In this document: piece by piece, positions 52,910-62,923 of the stretch
Numbering within the stretch: the stretch's first letter is position 1
Layout of the letters: each line of letters begins with the position of its first letter
DNA from: Cyanidiococcus yangmingshanensis
Taxonomy: Eukaryota > Rhodophyta > Bangiophyceae > Cyanidiales > Cyanidiaceae
Length of the DNA: 64,000 nt
Assembly (NCBI GenBank): GCA_013995675.1
Contig: VWRR01000012.1
Location: forward strand, 372,001-436,000
Direction: 5' to 3'
The notes under the pieces: model-generated
Told to the model about the DNA's origin: nothing
Database searches by the model: none
Seen by the model: only the letters and a program-made list of their open reading frames with translations
Position numbers and translations under genes: made by a program

Positions 52910-55621
52910 TCATGGCTGATAACCTTTGTCTGTAGAGTCTGACACTGTCTGAGCGTTTTCGATAGTCAGTAGGAGTGCCCCTGCTGGCACGTAGGATCCA
53001 GGCCGAATGTCGGCAACTTCAACGACCATCCCTGTTGTCGTCGCTCGAATGGTGTGTTCCATTTTCATCGCTTCAAGGGTGGCAAGCGGATCATCACGAT
53101 CCACTCGTTGACCTTTTCGCACCAACATCTCTAGTAATCGACCAGGCATGGGGCTCATGACCTGACCCGGTTGTGTAGCGGGAGCATGTTCAGCTCGTTT
53201 CGCCAGACGATCCGTCTCGCCACCGCTGGCCCGAGTGACCCTGTTGAGACGCCACAGCGCATACGACAGTGGTGAGTGAACACGTGCGAGCGCCCCTTGT
53301 TCAAGTCGAACGAGCCACTGCATTTGGTGATCGTCAAGGGACCGCTCATCAGCTGGTACAACAAAACACAGAGGATCTGTGGCAGCAACGCCGTCCACAG
53401 CAAGTCGATCATCGGGGTACTGAGTCAGATGCACCAGCGCTGGCTCGACTGCAGCTGTCGACGCATTCGGTGGCCAGACCTGTTGGATCTCTGCTCGCCA
53501 TTCACTCCAGCCATGATCATCCATCTGGTCGTTGTCGTCATTCTGGGAGACAAGGTGTTGACGGGTCTGGCGCAACAGCACGCGGTAGAAGGACGGACTC
53601 GCCATTTCTGCTGCGAGACGCCGCTCTGGGCCTTGCGGGACGGGATACTCAACGAACCATTCGAGATGATTTCCTTGGCCATCGTTCTGAAATCCGTAAA
53701 ATGGTCGAGCCATGGACCAAGATGGCTCCGAAACAGCCCAGGCGACAGCGGCCAGCGCTCTCCAAGGCTGCTCTAGATCCGGCTGGGTCGCGCTCACTGC
53801 ACACTTGGCCCGAGCAGCTTCCTGGTGAGCCAGCCTAGACTCGAGCTTTTCCGACGAATGCTGGGCACCCGATTGCGAATCCGTGACCGCTTCCGTAGCA
53901 GTACGCCCCAGTGCATCCGAACGCTCCGAGTGTCGCCTCGATGAAACATGGACCGACGTGGCTGCGACCAGACTTGGCATCTTGCTTGGCGACAAGAGTA
54001 ATGGTAGGCGTTGCTCAAGCCAGGTCACAGGGACGCCTCGGCCACGCCCGTCCGACCCCTGAATGAACTCCTCGTCGGTGAGAAGCGTTCGCAAGAACGG
54101 CACATTTGTGGCAACGCCCCAAATCTTGGTCGTCTCCAACAAACGACCAAGTTCCTCAATCGTCTGCTGTCGATCTGCCTTGCATACAATCAGTTTGGCC
54201 ATCATGGGATCAAACTCCATGAGCACTTGATCGCCAGTCCGAACACCACTGTCTATACGGAGTGTGTCGGTTGGCGTGTGCGCTCCGACATCCACTCCGT
54301 CGATCTCGAAACGATCGATAAGACCATGCTGTGGCAGCCAGTTACCCTGCTCGTCGGGTGCCTCTGCATAGAGACGAAGTTCCATGGCATGTGCTGGTGT
54401 CAAACTGAACAAGTCGTTTTGCGTGGCAACAGGCAACGCCTCACCGGCTGCAACGCGTAACTGCCACTCGACGAGGTCTACCGTTCGGGCCCCAGTTCGG
54501 ATCCGTGAATTCATGCCACTAGCTTGGACATGCTCTTGCTCGGTTGCATCCAGATGACGTTGTCGAACAATCATTTCGGTCACCGGATGCTCTACCTGTA
54601 GGCGCGTATTCATCTCCATAAAGAAAAAGTCATCACGATCGGCGTCATAGAGAAACTCGACGGTGCCAGCACCCTCGTATCGAACTGCTTCCGCGGCTCG
54701 GACAGCACACTGTGCCATCTTTTCTCGCGTTTCTTGTGGCAAACCCGGTGCAGGCGACTCTTCAACGATTTTCTGGTGTCGTCGTTGCACCGAGCAGTCC
54801 CGTTCATACAGATGTACTGCACGATACTCGCCATCGCGATAACCACCAAAAACCTGAAATTCTATATGTCGCACCTGCTCTAGATAACGTTCCGCGAGAA
54901 GCGTGTCGTTTCCACAGGCTGTTCGAGCCTCTCTTCGAGCCGCTTGGAGTGCCCGGCCAAGCTCTGTGGGTTGTCGAACAACCCGCATGCCTTTTCCACC
55001 ACCGCCATAGACAGGTTTGAGGATCAACGGATAGCCGACCCGGGTGGCGAGTGTCTCCTCTAGTCCTCGCTCGTGTCGATTGGACTGCTCGACCTCGTCT
55101 AGACCAAGTCCTGGCACGGTTGGAACTCGAGCATTCGCCATGGTCTCTCGAGCAGACGCCTTCTCTCCCATGACCTGCATGGCCTCTGGCGAGGGCCCAC
55201 ACCAGCGGAACCCCCGTTCCAGAACTGCTTGAGCAAAGTCCGCCCGTTCTGAGAGAAACCCCCACCCCGGATGAACCGCAATACGCAGTGAGGATAAAAG
55301 CTGGGGACCAAACGTTCGAGTCTCTACGATGGTCTCTCGAAAACGTTCCGCTGCTGTTAGGACGCGCTTCTCATCGACGTACGGGGCACTCGCTCCAGTA
55401 CTGGCCTCGCCTCCGGACACGCCATGGGCGTCCTCCGCTCCGTCAAGCAGCACTGCATAGTCTGCTGCATCCACGGCCGCCGTAGACCGGGCTAGTTCAG
55501 CTCGAGTACAAGCCACGGCGGTCACCAGGCCGAGTCGCCGTGCCGTCTGAATGACCCGAAGGGCCGCATCCCCCCGGTTCGCGATGAAAACCGCATCTAA
55601 GGCAATCCTAGCACCGTTCAT
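52910..55621 (-). CDS. MCCA: 3-methylcrotonyl-CoA carboxylase alpha (biotin) subunit
   Basis: It carboxylates its biotin with ATP and bicarbonate for transfer to 3-methylcrotonyl-CoA. The biotin carboxylase domain fills the first 460 or so residues: FIANRGDAALRVIQTARR, HPGWGFLSERADFA, ATP-grasp loop YGGGGKGMRVV, ERDCSVQRRHQKIVEESPA and EMNTRLQVEHPVTEM. The C-terminal carrier domain has the biotin-accepting Lys in LEAMKMEHTI. The linker includes the MCC-type BT region. About 900 residues in one frame. ATG at 55621 lies immediately before the carboxylase domain, so no mitochondrial presequence is visible; a start in another frame upstream cannot be excluded. It is divergent from the isovaleryl-CoA dehydrogenase gene with about 260 bp between starts. 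Confidence 0.93.
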   Translation of the reverse strand: MNGARIALDAVFIANRGDAALRVIQTARRLGLVTAVACTRAELARSTAAVDAADYAVLLDGAEDAHGVSGGEASTGASAPYVDEKRVLTAAERFRETIVETRTFGPQLLSSLRIAVHPGWGFLSERADFAQAVLERGFRWCGPSPEAMQVMGEKASARETMANARVPTVPGLGLDEVEQSNRHERGLEETLATRVGYPLILKPVYGGGGKGMRVVRQPTELGRALQAARREARTACGNDTLLAERYLEQVRHIEFQVFGGYRDGEYRAVHLYERDCSVQRRHQKIVEESPAPGLPQETREKMAQCAVRAAEAVRYEGAGTVEFLYDADRDDFFFMEMNTRLQVEHPVTEMIVRQRHLDATEQEHVQASGMNSRIRTGARTVDLVEWQLRVAAGEALPVATQNDLFSLTPAHAMELRLYAEAPDEQGNWLPQHGLIDRFEIDGVDVGAHTPTDTLRIDSGVRTGDQVLMEFDPMMAKLIVCKADRQQTIEELGRLLETTKIWGVATNVPFLRTLLTDEEFIQGSDGRGRGVPVTWLEQRLPLLLSPSKMPSLVAATSVHVSSRRHSERSDALGRTATEAVTDSQSGAQHSSEKLESRLAHQEAARAKCAVSATQPDLEQPWRALAAVAWAVSEPSWSMARPFYGFQNDGQGNHLEWFVEYPVPQGPERRLAAEMASPSFYRVLLRQTRQHLVSQNDDNDQMDDHGWSEWRAEIQQVWPPNASTAAVEPALVHLTQYPDDRLAVDGVAATDPLCFVVPADERSLDDHQMQWLVRLEQGALARVHSPLSYALWRLNRVTRASGGETDRLAKRAEHAPATQPGQVMSPMPGRLLEMLVRKGQRVDRDDPLATLEAMKMEHTIRATTTGMVVEVADIRPGSYVPAGALLLTIENAQTVSDSTDKGYQP

Positions 55622-55881
55622 AACACTATGCTTCAATCATGCACAGCGTCGGAACCTCGCAACGTTCCTTCAAAACGAGGCTTCGTCTGCAAGGAAGCAA
55701 CGTTTCTGCAGCAGCGTCGCAGCGGTGGTCAGCGCTCGTTCTCGCCAGCAGCGCCCCTATCTGGCTGGAACGAAGTGTACAAACTCGTCGAGATTTCACG
55801 TTCCATAACCGCTCGCCAAGTGTGGTCTAACTGTCTTCATAGAGACCTACTTGGTGGCAAGAAAACCTAGTTGGCTTCAAC

Positions 55882-57694
55882 ATGGAACTCATTCGTCTAG
55901 CCAAAGGCTTTGTAGTTGCTGTTGCCCGAGCCAACTTGACAGGAGCAACGTTCGGGAGGAGCACTCTACGAGCGCCAAGTCGACGTTGGCGAACGCAAAC
56001 GGACGCTTTGGGGTCGCAGCAGTCACTGTTGAACTCAGCCACGTCAGTGCCGTACAGACGACCTCATACTCGGCAGTGTCAGCGTTGTGGGTGTAACACG
56101 AGCTGGAGCCAGGCAGGGAGGAGGGCGCTCAACCTTCGTCCCTTTGATAGGAAGGTCTCGTCCTTGGTCTCCGTCTTGCGCGTTGCTATGGTCGCGAGAC
56201 GAACGTTATCTTCGTCTGGATCATCACCGAAGCATATACCTGGAACGGCGGTTGTCGACTCGCCAGAGACAACCGCCACAGCCGCGACGTCGACAGCCTG
56301 GTGGACATCCCCCGGTCCCGTCTACTACAATGGACGACATTCGCACGCCGATGAGGTATTGTTGGGTACTGTCCTGGACTCGAACCGTACAGAACTACGG
56401 AACGCTGTCCGCTTATTTGCTCACGACTTTATCGCCCCGTACGCCGCAGCGATCGATGAAGCCAACCGTTTCCCGCGGGAGCAACTCTGGACAGAACTGG
56501 GACATTTGGGAGTCCTCGGGGTCACCACCGCTGTCGCCTACGGTGGACTCGGACTGGGATTGGTTGAACACTGCCTCATCATGGAGGAGTTGAGTCGAGC
56601 TTCGGCGAGTATTGGGCTCTCGTACGGTGCCCACTCGAATCTCTGTATGATGCAAATTGATCGACATGGGCGCCCTGCCCAGAAGGAGCAACTTTTACCG
56701 CCACTCTGCAGTGGAGCTTGGATTGGTGCGCTCGCCATGAGTGAAACCGGCGCTGGCTCTGATGTTTTAGGCTCGATGCGAACCACTGCTCGTCAGAGCA
56801 AACGCGTGACCGATGCTGGCAGCGTTCGCTCAGGCTGGTGTATCCAAGGAAGCAAAATGTGGATTACAAACGGTCCTGATGCCGACGTCCTAGTGCTATA
56901 TGCTCGAACGCCGGAACTGGAGCCACAGCAGGCGGTTAGCGCTGGACACGCCACCAAGTCAAATGAGGCAACCGCTTTGAAGCCCAGTGTGACGGCATTT
57001 GCGTTACAGACCGCACAACTGGGTTCTGGGTATCGCGTTGCACAGAAACTCGACAAACTCGGAATGCGAGGCAGCAATACGTGTGAACTCCTTTTCGATT
57101 CGGTGTGGGTCCCCGAGGACGCTGTCCTGGGTGAGCCTGGCCAAGGGACTCGAGTCCTTATGTCAGGTCTGGATGCCGAACGACTGGTCCTCAGTGCTGG
57201 GCCTCTAGGTATCATGCAGGCGTGTCTTGATGTCGTCTTGCCCTATGTTGGGAGAACGCAAGCAGTTTCAGCGCCCTATCGGCACGTTTCCATTGATGCA
57301 GGCGAAACTGGCAGATCTCTATGGCGCCCTGGCGTCGAGTCGAGCGCACACCTACGGGCTCGCTGCCTCATTCGACAGCATACGACTGCAATCCGGGGAC
57401 GCAGGTGCCAATGCACTCAGTCCCGCTGATAGGCCTGATTCTCAACTCCGCTCTTTTCGCAAGGACTGTGCATCTGTCATTCTGCAGAACGCGGAACGAG
57501 CGACGCAGTGTGCCCTGCAAGCGATTCAGGCCCTCGGTGGCAACGGCTACGTATCCGACTATCCCACAGGACGCCTACTTCGGGATGCCAAACTGTACGA
57601 GATTGGTGCAGGCACCAGTGAGATACGTCGTATGCTCATCGGCCGGGAGCTATACCAAGCAGCACATCCGCAGCAGAACGCATCAGAACAATGA
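55882..57694 (+). CDS. IVD: Isovaleryl-CoA dehydrogenase, mitochondrial (changes frame once)
   Basis: It oxidises isovaleryl-CoA to 3-methylcrotonyl-CoA and passes electrons to ETF. Signatures: LGVTTAVAYGGLGLG, IALAMSETGAGSD-type ALAMSETGAGSDVLGS, GSKMWITNGPDADVL, and DAERLVLSAGPLG, where the Glu sits at the position used for catalysis in IVD rather than in medium-chain enzymes. The C-terminus, in the +1 frame, has GERKQFQRPIGTFPLMQ and LGGNGYVSDYPTGRLLRDAK. The switch is fixed by homology at 57250-57253 (GTT GGG A). ATG at 55882 gives a long Arg-rich N-terminus; the internal Met at 56188 (MVARRTLSSSGSS) would also make a good presequence. Confidence 0.93.
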
Positions 57695-58821
57695 ACCTAG
57701 TCGATGCTTCTCTGGCGACAGAATTTAGAGCACAACGAAAGCATGCGCTATCTGCTCCCGCTCTCGAACGGTTGTTTCTTCGAAACCTGATCACTGGAGC
57801 GAATGATACTGTCTCGAAAACGAACAGAACAGAGAGCGGGCTGCTGCTCAAGTGCGTACGCGTTCATCGGTCATGGAACGCTGTCGAGGGTGCGCATTCG
57901 ATGTCACGAGTCGGTGAACAGGGACTCGTTCAACCAGCAGCAGGACGACAAGCGCCCTCTTGAAATAGGAATAGCGTTCTGGAGCTGAGACACGGAACAC
58001 AGAGAACAGGGACCAGAGGCATCCAACGTTTCCATAGCGAGGTGCTCACAAGCTTGCATGCAACTCGTCACCCAAGAATGCGAATCTATCCGTAGCGAGC
58101 TTGTGAGTTTCCCCACAGTACAAACGCCAGCTTGTTTTGGTTTCTTCTGATTCTGTTGTCCAATTGCACGAGCATGAGAAAGCACCAGCCAATACTTGCG
58201 TGCGTACGATCTCGATGCGGAAATCAACTTGTCACCGTATGTTCTCGTGCTCGGACGAGCCAAGCGGCATGCGGTCACCGAACGCCATTGTAGGTGTTTT
58301 GATACGGCCTCTGAAGCAGCACCTCAACGACATCCGAAAGAGTACATGCAGTCGTACCTGACTCGTGTGCATGGTCGTCCGCTGGGAACGAGGACCGGGT
58401 CACCGCTTCTCCGTGAATATCGTGGCATTCCTCAACCGAGTCTGGCATAGAGCGCCGTATCGTTCTAGACGGGGAAAACACCTCAGGCGTTCCGTATCAT
58501 CTCCTCGCTGAGGATCGCTTGCCAGATATTATTTCGTTTCGGATGTGTCGACGATTGCAACTGAATACATTCAGTTGTGGTTCGTGCCCGGAGCGACACG
58601 TCTCGTTGGGAAACGCCGTCTATGGAAACCGTGACGATACGCATTTCACAAGCAATCTCTCGAATGGATCATCAGAGCGCGCAGACACGACTTGGACAGA
58701 GGACACTCCAGAACAACTCATCTGATGCCGGCAAGGGTTACTCTGAGCAGGTCCCAATCAAAAGCGTTTCCGCAACACATTCGAGGATGTTCTCGACAGG
58801 GAACGCCAATCAATTCCACAA
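57695..58821. other. 1.1-kb intergenic region between convergent IVD and MCCB
   Basis: No gene recognised. Short frames on both strands lack motifs. The sequence is unremarkable. Confidence 0.5.
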
Positions 58822-60599
58822 CTACATTCGAAAGACTCCGTATCGACCGCGTTGCACAACAGGCGCAAGTCCGTAGCCGGCAGACTGGCTTGTCACTTGA
58901 ACAACACGCAGCGCAATACCGAGAACCTGTCGGGTCTCCAGAGGCAGGATAACGCCGTCATCCCAAAGGTTTGCAGTAGCAAACCAGGCGCTATTCTCAA
59001 AAGCGTAGCGCTTGGAGAGTGCCGCAATACCTTCGTCGGGGTTTGTTCCTTTGCGCTCGCGTTGCACTTGACTGAGCACGCGGGTGGCCTGTTCACTACC
59101 CATCACACCGATTCGAGCACTGGGCCAGGTGAAGAGGAACCGAGGACTATAGGCGCGCCCACTCATACCGTAGTTGCCGGCACCGTAGCTGGCCCCAACG
59201 ATCAAGGTGATCTTCGGTACAGTGGCACAAGCAACCGCATTCACCATTTTGGCACCGTCTTTGGCGATACCGCCCCATTCTGCCTGTTTTCCGACCATAA
59301 AGCCGCTGATATTCTGCAGGAAGAGGAGCGGTATGCCCTGTTGTTCGCAGAGCTGGATGAAATGCGTACCTTTCTTGGCTGCGTCACCGAACAAAACGCC
59401 TTGGTTGCCCAGAATGCCCACATCACGACCACAGACCGATGCAAATCCCGCCACCAGCGTCGTTCCGTAGCGTGCCTTGAACTCATCGAAAACAGAACCG
59501 TCTACCAGTCGAGCAATGACCTCGTACATGTCCAAGTCGGCGGTGCCAGCGCTGCTGTTCACGGTCTCTGCACGATCCTGTCTGGGTAACTGAGGGCCAA
59601 GGCAGCCATACAGATCAGCAATATCGAAACGTGGAGCTGCAAAACGCTTATCCCAGGTCTGCCAGTCGGCAGCCAAAGGCTGCGGTACACTTCGTTGAAT
59701 GAGCGCTCGAATACGGAGCAACGCCTCGGCATCATGCTCGGCAAGATGGTCTGCAACGCCGCTTTGCGTGGTATGGACCAGGGCACCGCCTAGCTCCTCG
59801 GCCGTGATATCCTCCCCGATAGCTGCTTTGACGAGGGGTGGTCCCCCAAGAAAGATCGTCCCGGTACCCCGCACCATGATCGCCTCATCCGACATTGCTG
59901 GAACGTATGCTCCTCCTGCTGTACAGCTTCCGAGCACTGCAGCTACCTGGAGAATACCATCTCGGCTCATACGAGCCTGATTATAGAAGATTCTTCCAAA
60001 ATGCTCTCGGTCAGGGAAGACGCGATGCTGAAGCGGCAAGTACGCTCCACCCGAGTCCACCAGATAGACGCAGGGCAAACGGTTTTCGGCAGCGATCTCC
60101 TGGGCTCGCAGGTGTTTCTTTACCGTGATCGGAAAGTAGGTTCCCCCTTTCACGGTGGCATCGTTCGCGACGATCATGCACCAGCGTTGGGCGACGAGTC
60201 CTATCCCAGTCACGACTACCTGCACCGGGAGGGAGCTTCGCTTCAGCTGTCATCACTTTGAGCGCTTGGATATGTGTACTGTCCAGCACCGGCGAAAGCG
60301 CTCAGCTCGAGAAAAGGCGAGCCCGGGTCGATGAGCGCAGCGATGCGCTCCCGAGCGAGCAGCTTGCCTCGTGAGGTGTGTCGCTCGCGGGCTCTCGGCC
60401 CGCCAGCATCTTTGGCCGACTCAATCAAGCGCTGATACTCCTCTTCCAGTGCACGATACGATACAAGTCCTTGGCGGTAACGCTCACTCGTGGTGTCTAG
60501 TTGCGAGCCCAGGACTCGCGAGGACAGCTTTCGACGCAGCGCACCCAGTTGTCGTGCAACGAGTCTCCAGGCGGCACGAGGAACTACGACGGTTCTCAT
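58822..60599 (-). CDS. MCCB: 3-methylcrotonyl-CoA carboxylase beta (carboxyltransferase) subunit (changes frame twice)
   Basis: It transfers the carboxyl group from biotin to 3-methylcrotonyl-CoA. ATG at 60599 gives a basic presequence ([17 protein letters not shown]). The first segment has [19 protein letters not shown] and ends [10 protein letters not shown] short middle segment in the +1 frame carries [10 protein letters not shown]. The main body, +1 again, has [51 protein letters not shown] and [13 protein letters not shown]. These are the acyl-CoA carboxyltransferase signatures, with the Thr-Val-Lys-Lys-His run typical of MCCB. The second change is fixed at about 60218-60220 (GGT then one extra base). 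All domains are otherwise complete. Confidence 0.93.
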
Positions 60600-61130
60600 A
60601 AAACGCTTCGCACCCCGCGAAAGATATGTCTCAAGCACAAGCTGAGCCTCGATAACCAAGTTTAGAAGAAGAGCGAGCGCGTGCCGGCATCGGCTACTGG
60701 GAACGCTCGCCAGATAACCAGCAGCGGTCGCTGGAGATCGGGATGCGATTCCTGTTCGTTTTCGTCAGGCCCAGTTCGTTGGGTTGCTGCCTGGATCAGC
60801 GAGCGCTCACACTTATGGACAGTAGCGGCATAAAAGTAGGCGGGTGCTGATTTGTGAACGTTTTCGTGTACGTAACGTATGCAGGGAACGTTCCGCATTG
60901 TTCCCTCAACGCTATTCATCCAGTGCGGTCGTTTTATGTATTGATCTATTCTTTCCCCGATTCCCTATTCTGCACTGAGTCAGATCGTTGCCTGACGGAC
61001 AAGCCCAGGCGTCTGGTCAGTGCGCGATGATTTCCAAAAGCTAGACGTCAAAAAACGCCGCCTTGCCTTGGGACGACATCTTCGTTCAGCATCGGTTCCG
61101 GTTGACGTCGATGTTCTTCGTGGAGCCGAA
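60600..61130. other. Intergenic region upstream of MCCB
   Basis: No supported gene; contains the MCCB promoter and the 3' end of the SAP-domain gene. Confidence 0.45.
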
Positions 61131-61853
61131 TCAGTGCTTTTGCTGATGCGCTGCTTGCCACCAGCGCTCAATTTCGTGAATGAGTTCTTTTTTCTTTCCA
61201 GCACTGGGCATCTTTTGTTGCTGAAGAAAGGCGCGCAACTGAGGTACGGTCAAGGCAGCCAATTTGCCGGTGTTCAGGTGATGCAAGACTTTGTGCTCGA
61301 GGTCCTCCACCGAGTCGCGAGATCCCAAAGTCACGGTCGATGGTGACGTGTCCGACGACATCGTTGGTGAACGATTTGTGTGGAGGCGTGCGCTAGGGAC
61401 TGGCGACTCGCCTCCTCGGTGCATTGGCCGGTCAGCGGTAGGCTCCTCCTCGGGATGTTGCGCACGACGCGCACCGAACGGTGAACTCACATCGTTTTCA
61501 GGCATGCCGTTCTGTTCACGACCGATCCGGCGAATGTAGGCACCAAAGCCTTTGGGGGCAACGCGCTCGTCATGGTCCTTGTCGGTCAGGGGGGCTGCCG
61601 GCGGTGTGTACGCGCCGATCGGATCCGGTTTGTTATGTGTTTGCTTCGCATCAGATTGCGCGGAGGTTGGCGTTGCTTGTCCGACCACCCGAAACGCTTC
61701 TTTCGTGGCAAAAGAATGCGTTTGTTCCTGACGTTCTAGGTCTGCGGCGCTGTTTCCACTTGCGGATGTATTCGACTTCGACGCGGGGGTGTCTATCTTT
61801 GTGTGGATTGGGACTGCAGCTCCTCGTAACGACGACGGCGATGCAGAACTCAT
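61131..61853 (-). CDS. SAP-like domain protein (may be the C-terminal part of the next entry)
   Basis: The N-terminal 180 residues are disordered, with a conserved-looking GFGAYIRRIGREQNG in the middle. The last 45 residues form a SAP-type helix-turn-helix (LAALTVPQLRAFLQQQKMP then GKKKELIHEIERW), a motif that usually binds DNA or RNA. An ATG at 61853 overlaps the stop of the upstream frame by ATGA. This could be a separate reading frame or the end of the same protein, reached by a -1 or by two +1 steps. I favour one gene, because the upstream protein starts like a plastid transit peptide and this half lacks one. Confidence 0.6.
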   Translation of the reverse strand: MSSASPSSLRGAAVPIHTKIDTPASKSNTSASGNSAADLERQEQTHSFATKEAFRVVGQATPTSAQSDAKQTHNKPDPIGAYTPPAAPLTDKDHDERVAPKGFGAYIRRIGREQNGMPENDVSSPFGARRAQHPEEEPTADRPMHRGGESPVPSARLHTNRSPTMSSDTSPSTVTLGSRDSVEDLEHKVLHHLNTGKLAALTVPQLRAFLQQQKMPSAGKKKELIHEIERWWQAAHQQKH

Positions 61854-62923
61854 GGATCCACTGGAACGCCCCAATCTGCTGCACTAGGCCGTGTCGAGCG
61901 TTCATCCGCGGGCTCTGTCGATGTGATGACCTTTTTTGGGAATTCAAATCGCTCAGTGTTCGAGGCATCAGGCACCGCAGAAACTGACCTGAATTCCTTA
62001 CCATTCAAGCGGCCCAAGCCCGATCTATCCAAACCAGGAGTGCTGCTCCTAGCTGCCATTGACACGTCCGGTTGCTGCCGATGCTGCGTGGCCTTGGCAG
62101 GGCCGTCCGTTGTGGCAGAAGTTTTTGCACCGGGTGGTCCGCCGGGAGTTTCGCCCTCCGCGGATCGCTCGCCTCTAGACTGCGATGCCGGTGACGCCGG
62201 TGACGCCGGTGACGCTGGCGTACTCGGCGCAGCGCTACCACTACTCTTGTTAGCGGTTGCAGCCCCAGAGGATGACGGTGTTGATCTCGTTGATCTACTC
62301 GACGCAGCGCTATCACCACTCTTGTCGGCTGCCGCGGCTCCGGGGGATGGCGATGCAGCAGCGGTGCCTGTAGGCTTTTGCGCAGCTGAGGCGCCATCAC
62401 CTGCCTTATCTCTCGTTGGTGGGGACGCCTCTGCCGGCGAGGCGGCACGCTGCGCAGCAGCACTACGCTCGCTCGTGGTTGCCGCTCCAGTTTGCTGCGC
62501 AGTTCTGCTCTCAGCGGGAGTGCCCGTCGTTGAAGCGCTTCCTTTCGCCTTCGCCATTTCCGCAGCCCGTTGAGCAGCCTGTCGATTTGCTTCGATGATT
62601 TTACGCGCCGCCTCGAGGTGCGAAACGTCCCGCACGGTGGAGGTCGGCGGTGGCGGCGGCGGCGAAGACGAACGTGGCTCCAACGCCCGCGTCAACTCCT
62701 CCTGTTGCCTCCGTACCTCCTCCGCTTTTTTTATTGTCTCTTCTGCTTGCCGCTTAGACTGCTCATAAACCCAGCGCCGACGAGCAGGGTTTCCCGAGCT
62801 CCACGCAGCGCTACTCTTCAGCGCAAATCGTGTCCGCTTAGCGTGACAGCGTCGCTGCACTAGCTCCAAACGCCCAGTCTTCTCGGTAACGCCAACCAGA
62901 CTCGGGTTATGCACAACAAACAT
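61850..62923 (-). CDS. Low-complexity Ala/Ser/Pro-rich protein, possibly plastid-targeted
   Basis: Met at 62923 opens a basic, hydroxylated N-terminus (MFVVHNPSLVGVTEKTGR) followed by Arg-rich sequence, which fits a plastid transit peptide. Then come a charged helix (YEQSKRQAEETIKKAEEVR), a proline run, a second helix (EAARKIIEANRQAAQRAA), and about 200 residues of Ala/Ser/Pro/Thr low complexity that include a 9-bp DNA repeat. The end (EFPKKVITSTEPADERST) is less repetitive. No family. Together with the SAP-like frame immediately downstream it could be a plastid nucleoid or RNA-binding protein; that is inference. Confidence 0.6.
   Translation of the reverse strand: MFVVHNPSLVGVTEKTGRLELVQRRCHAKRTRFALKSSAAWSSGNPARRRWVYEQSKRQAEETIKKAEEVRRQQEELTRALEPRSSSPPPPPPTSTVRDVSHLEAARKIIEANRQAAQRAAEMAKAKGSASTTGTPAESRTAQQTGAATTSERSAAAQRAASPAEASPPTRDKAGDGASAAQKPTGTAAASPSPGAAAADKSGDSAASSRSTRSTPSSSGAATANKSSGSAAPSTPASPASPASPASQSRGERSAEGETPGGPPGAKTSATTDGPAKATQHRQQPDVSMAARSSTPGLDRSGLGRLNGKEFRSVSAVPDASNTERFEFPKKVITSTEPADERSTRPSAADWGVPVDP
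62184..62219. repeat. 9-bp tandem repeat, four copies, in coding sequence
   Basis: The unit gacgccggt is repeated four times with single-base differences in the outer copies. It encodes repeated Pro-Ala-Ser on the minus strand. Confidence 0.9.
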
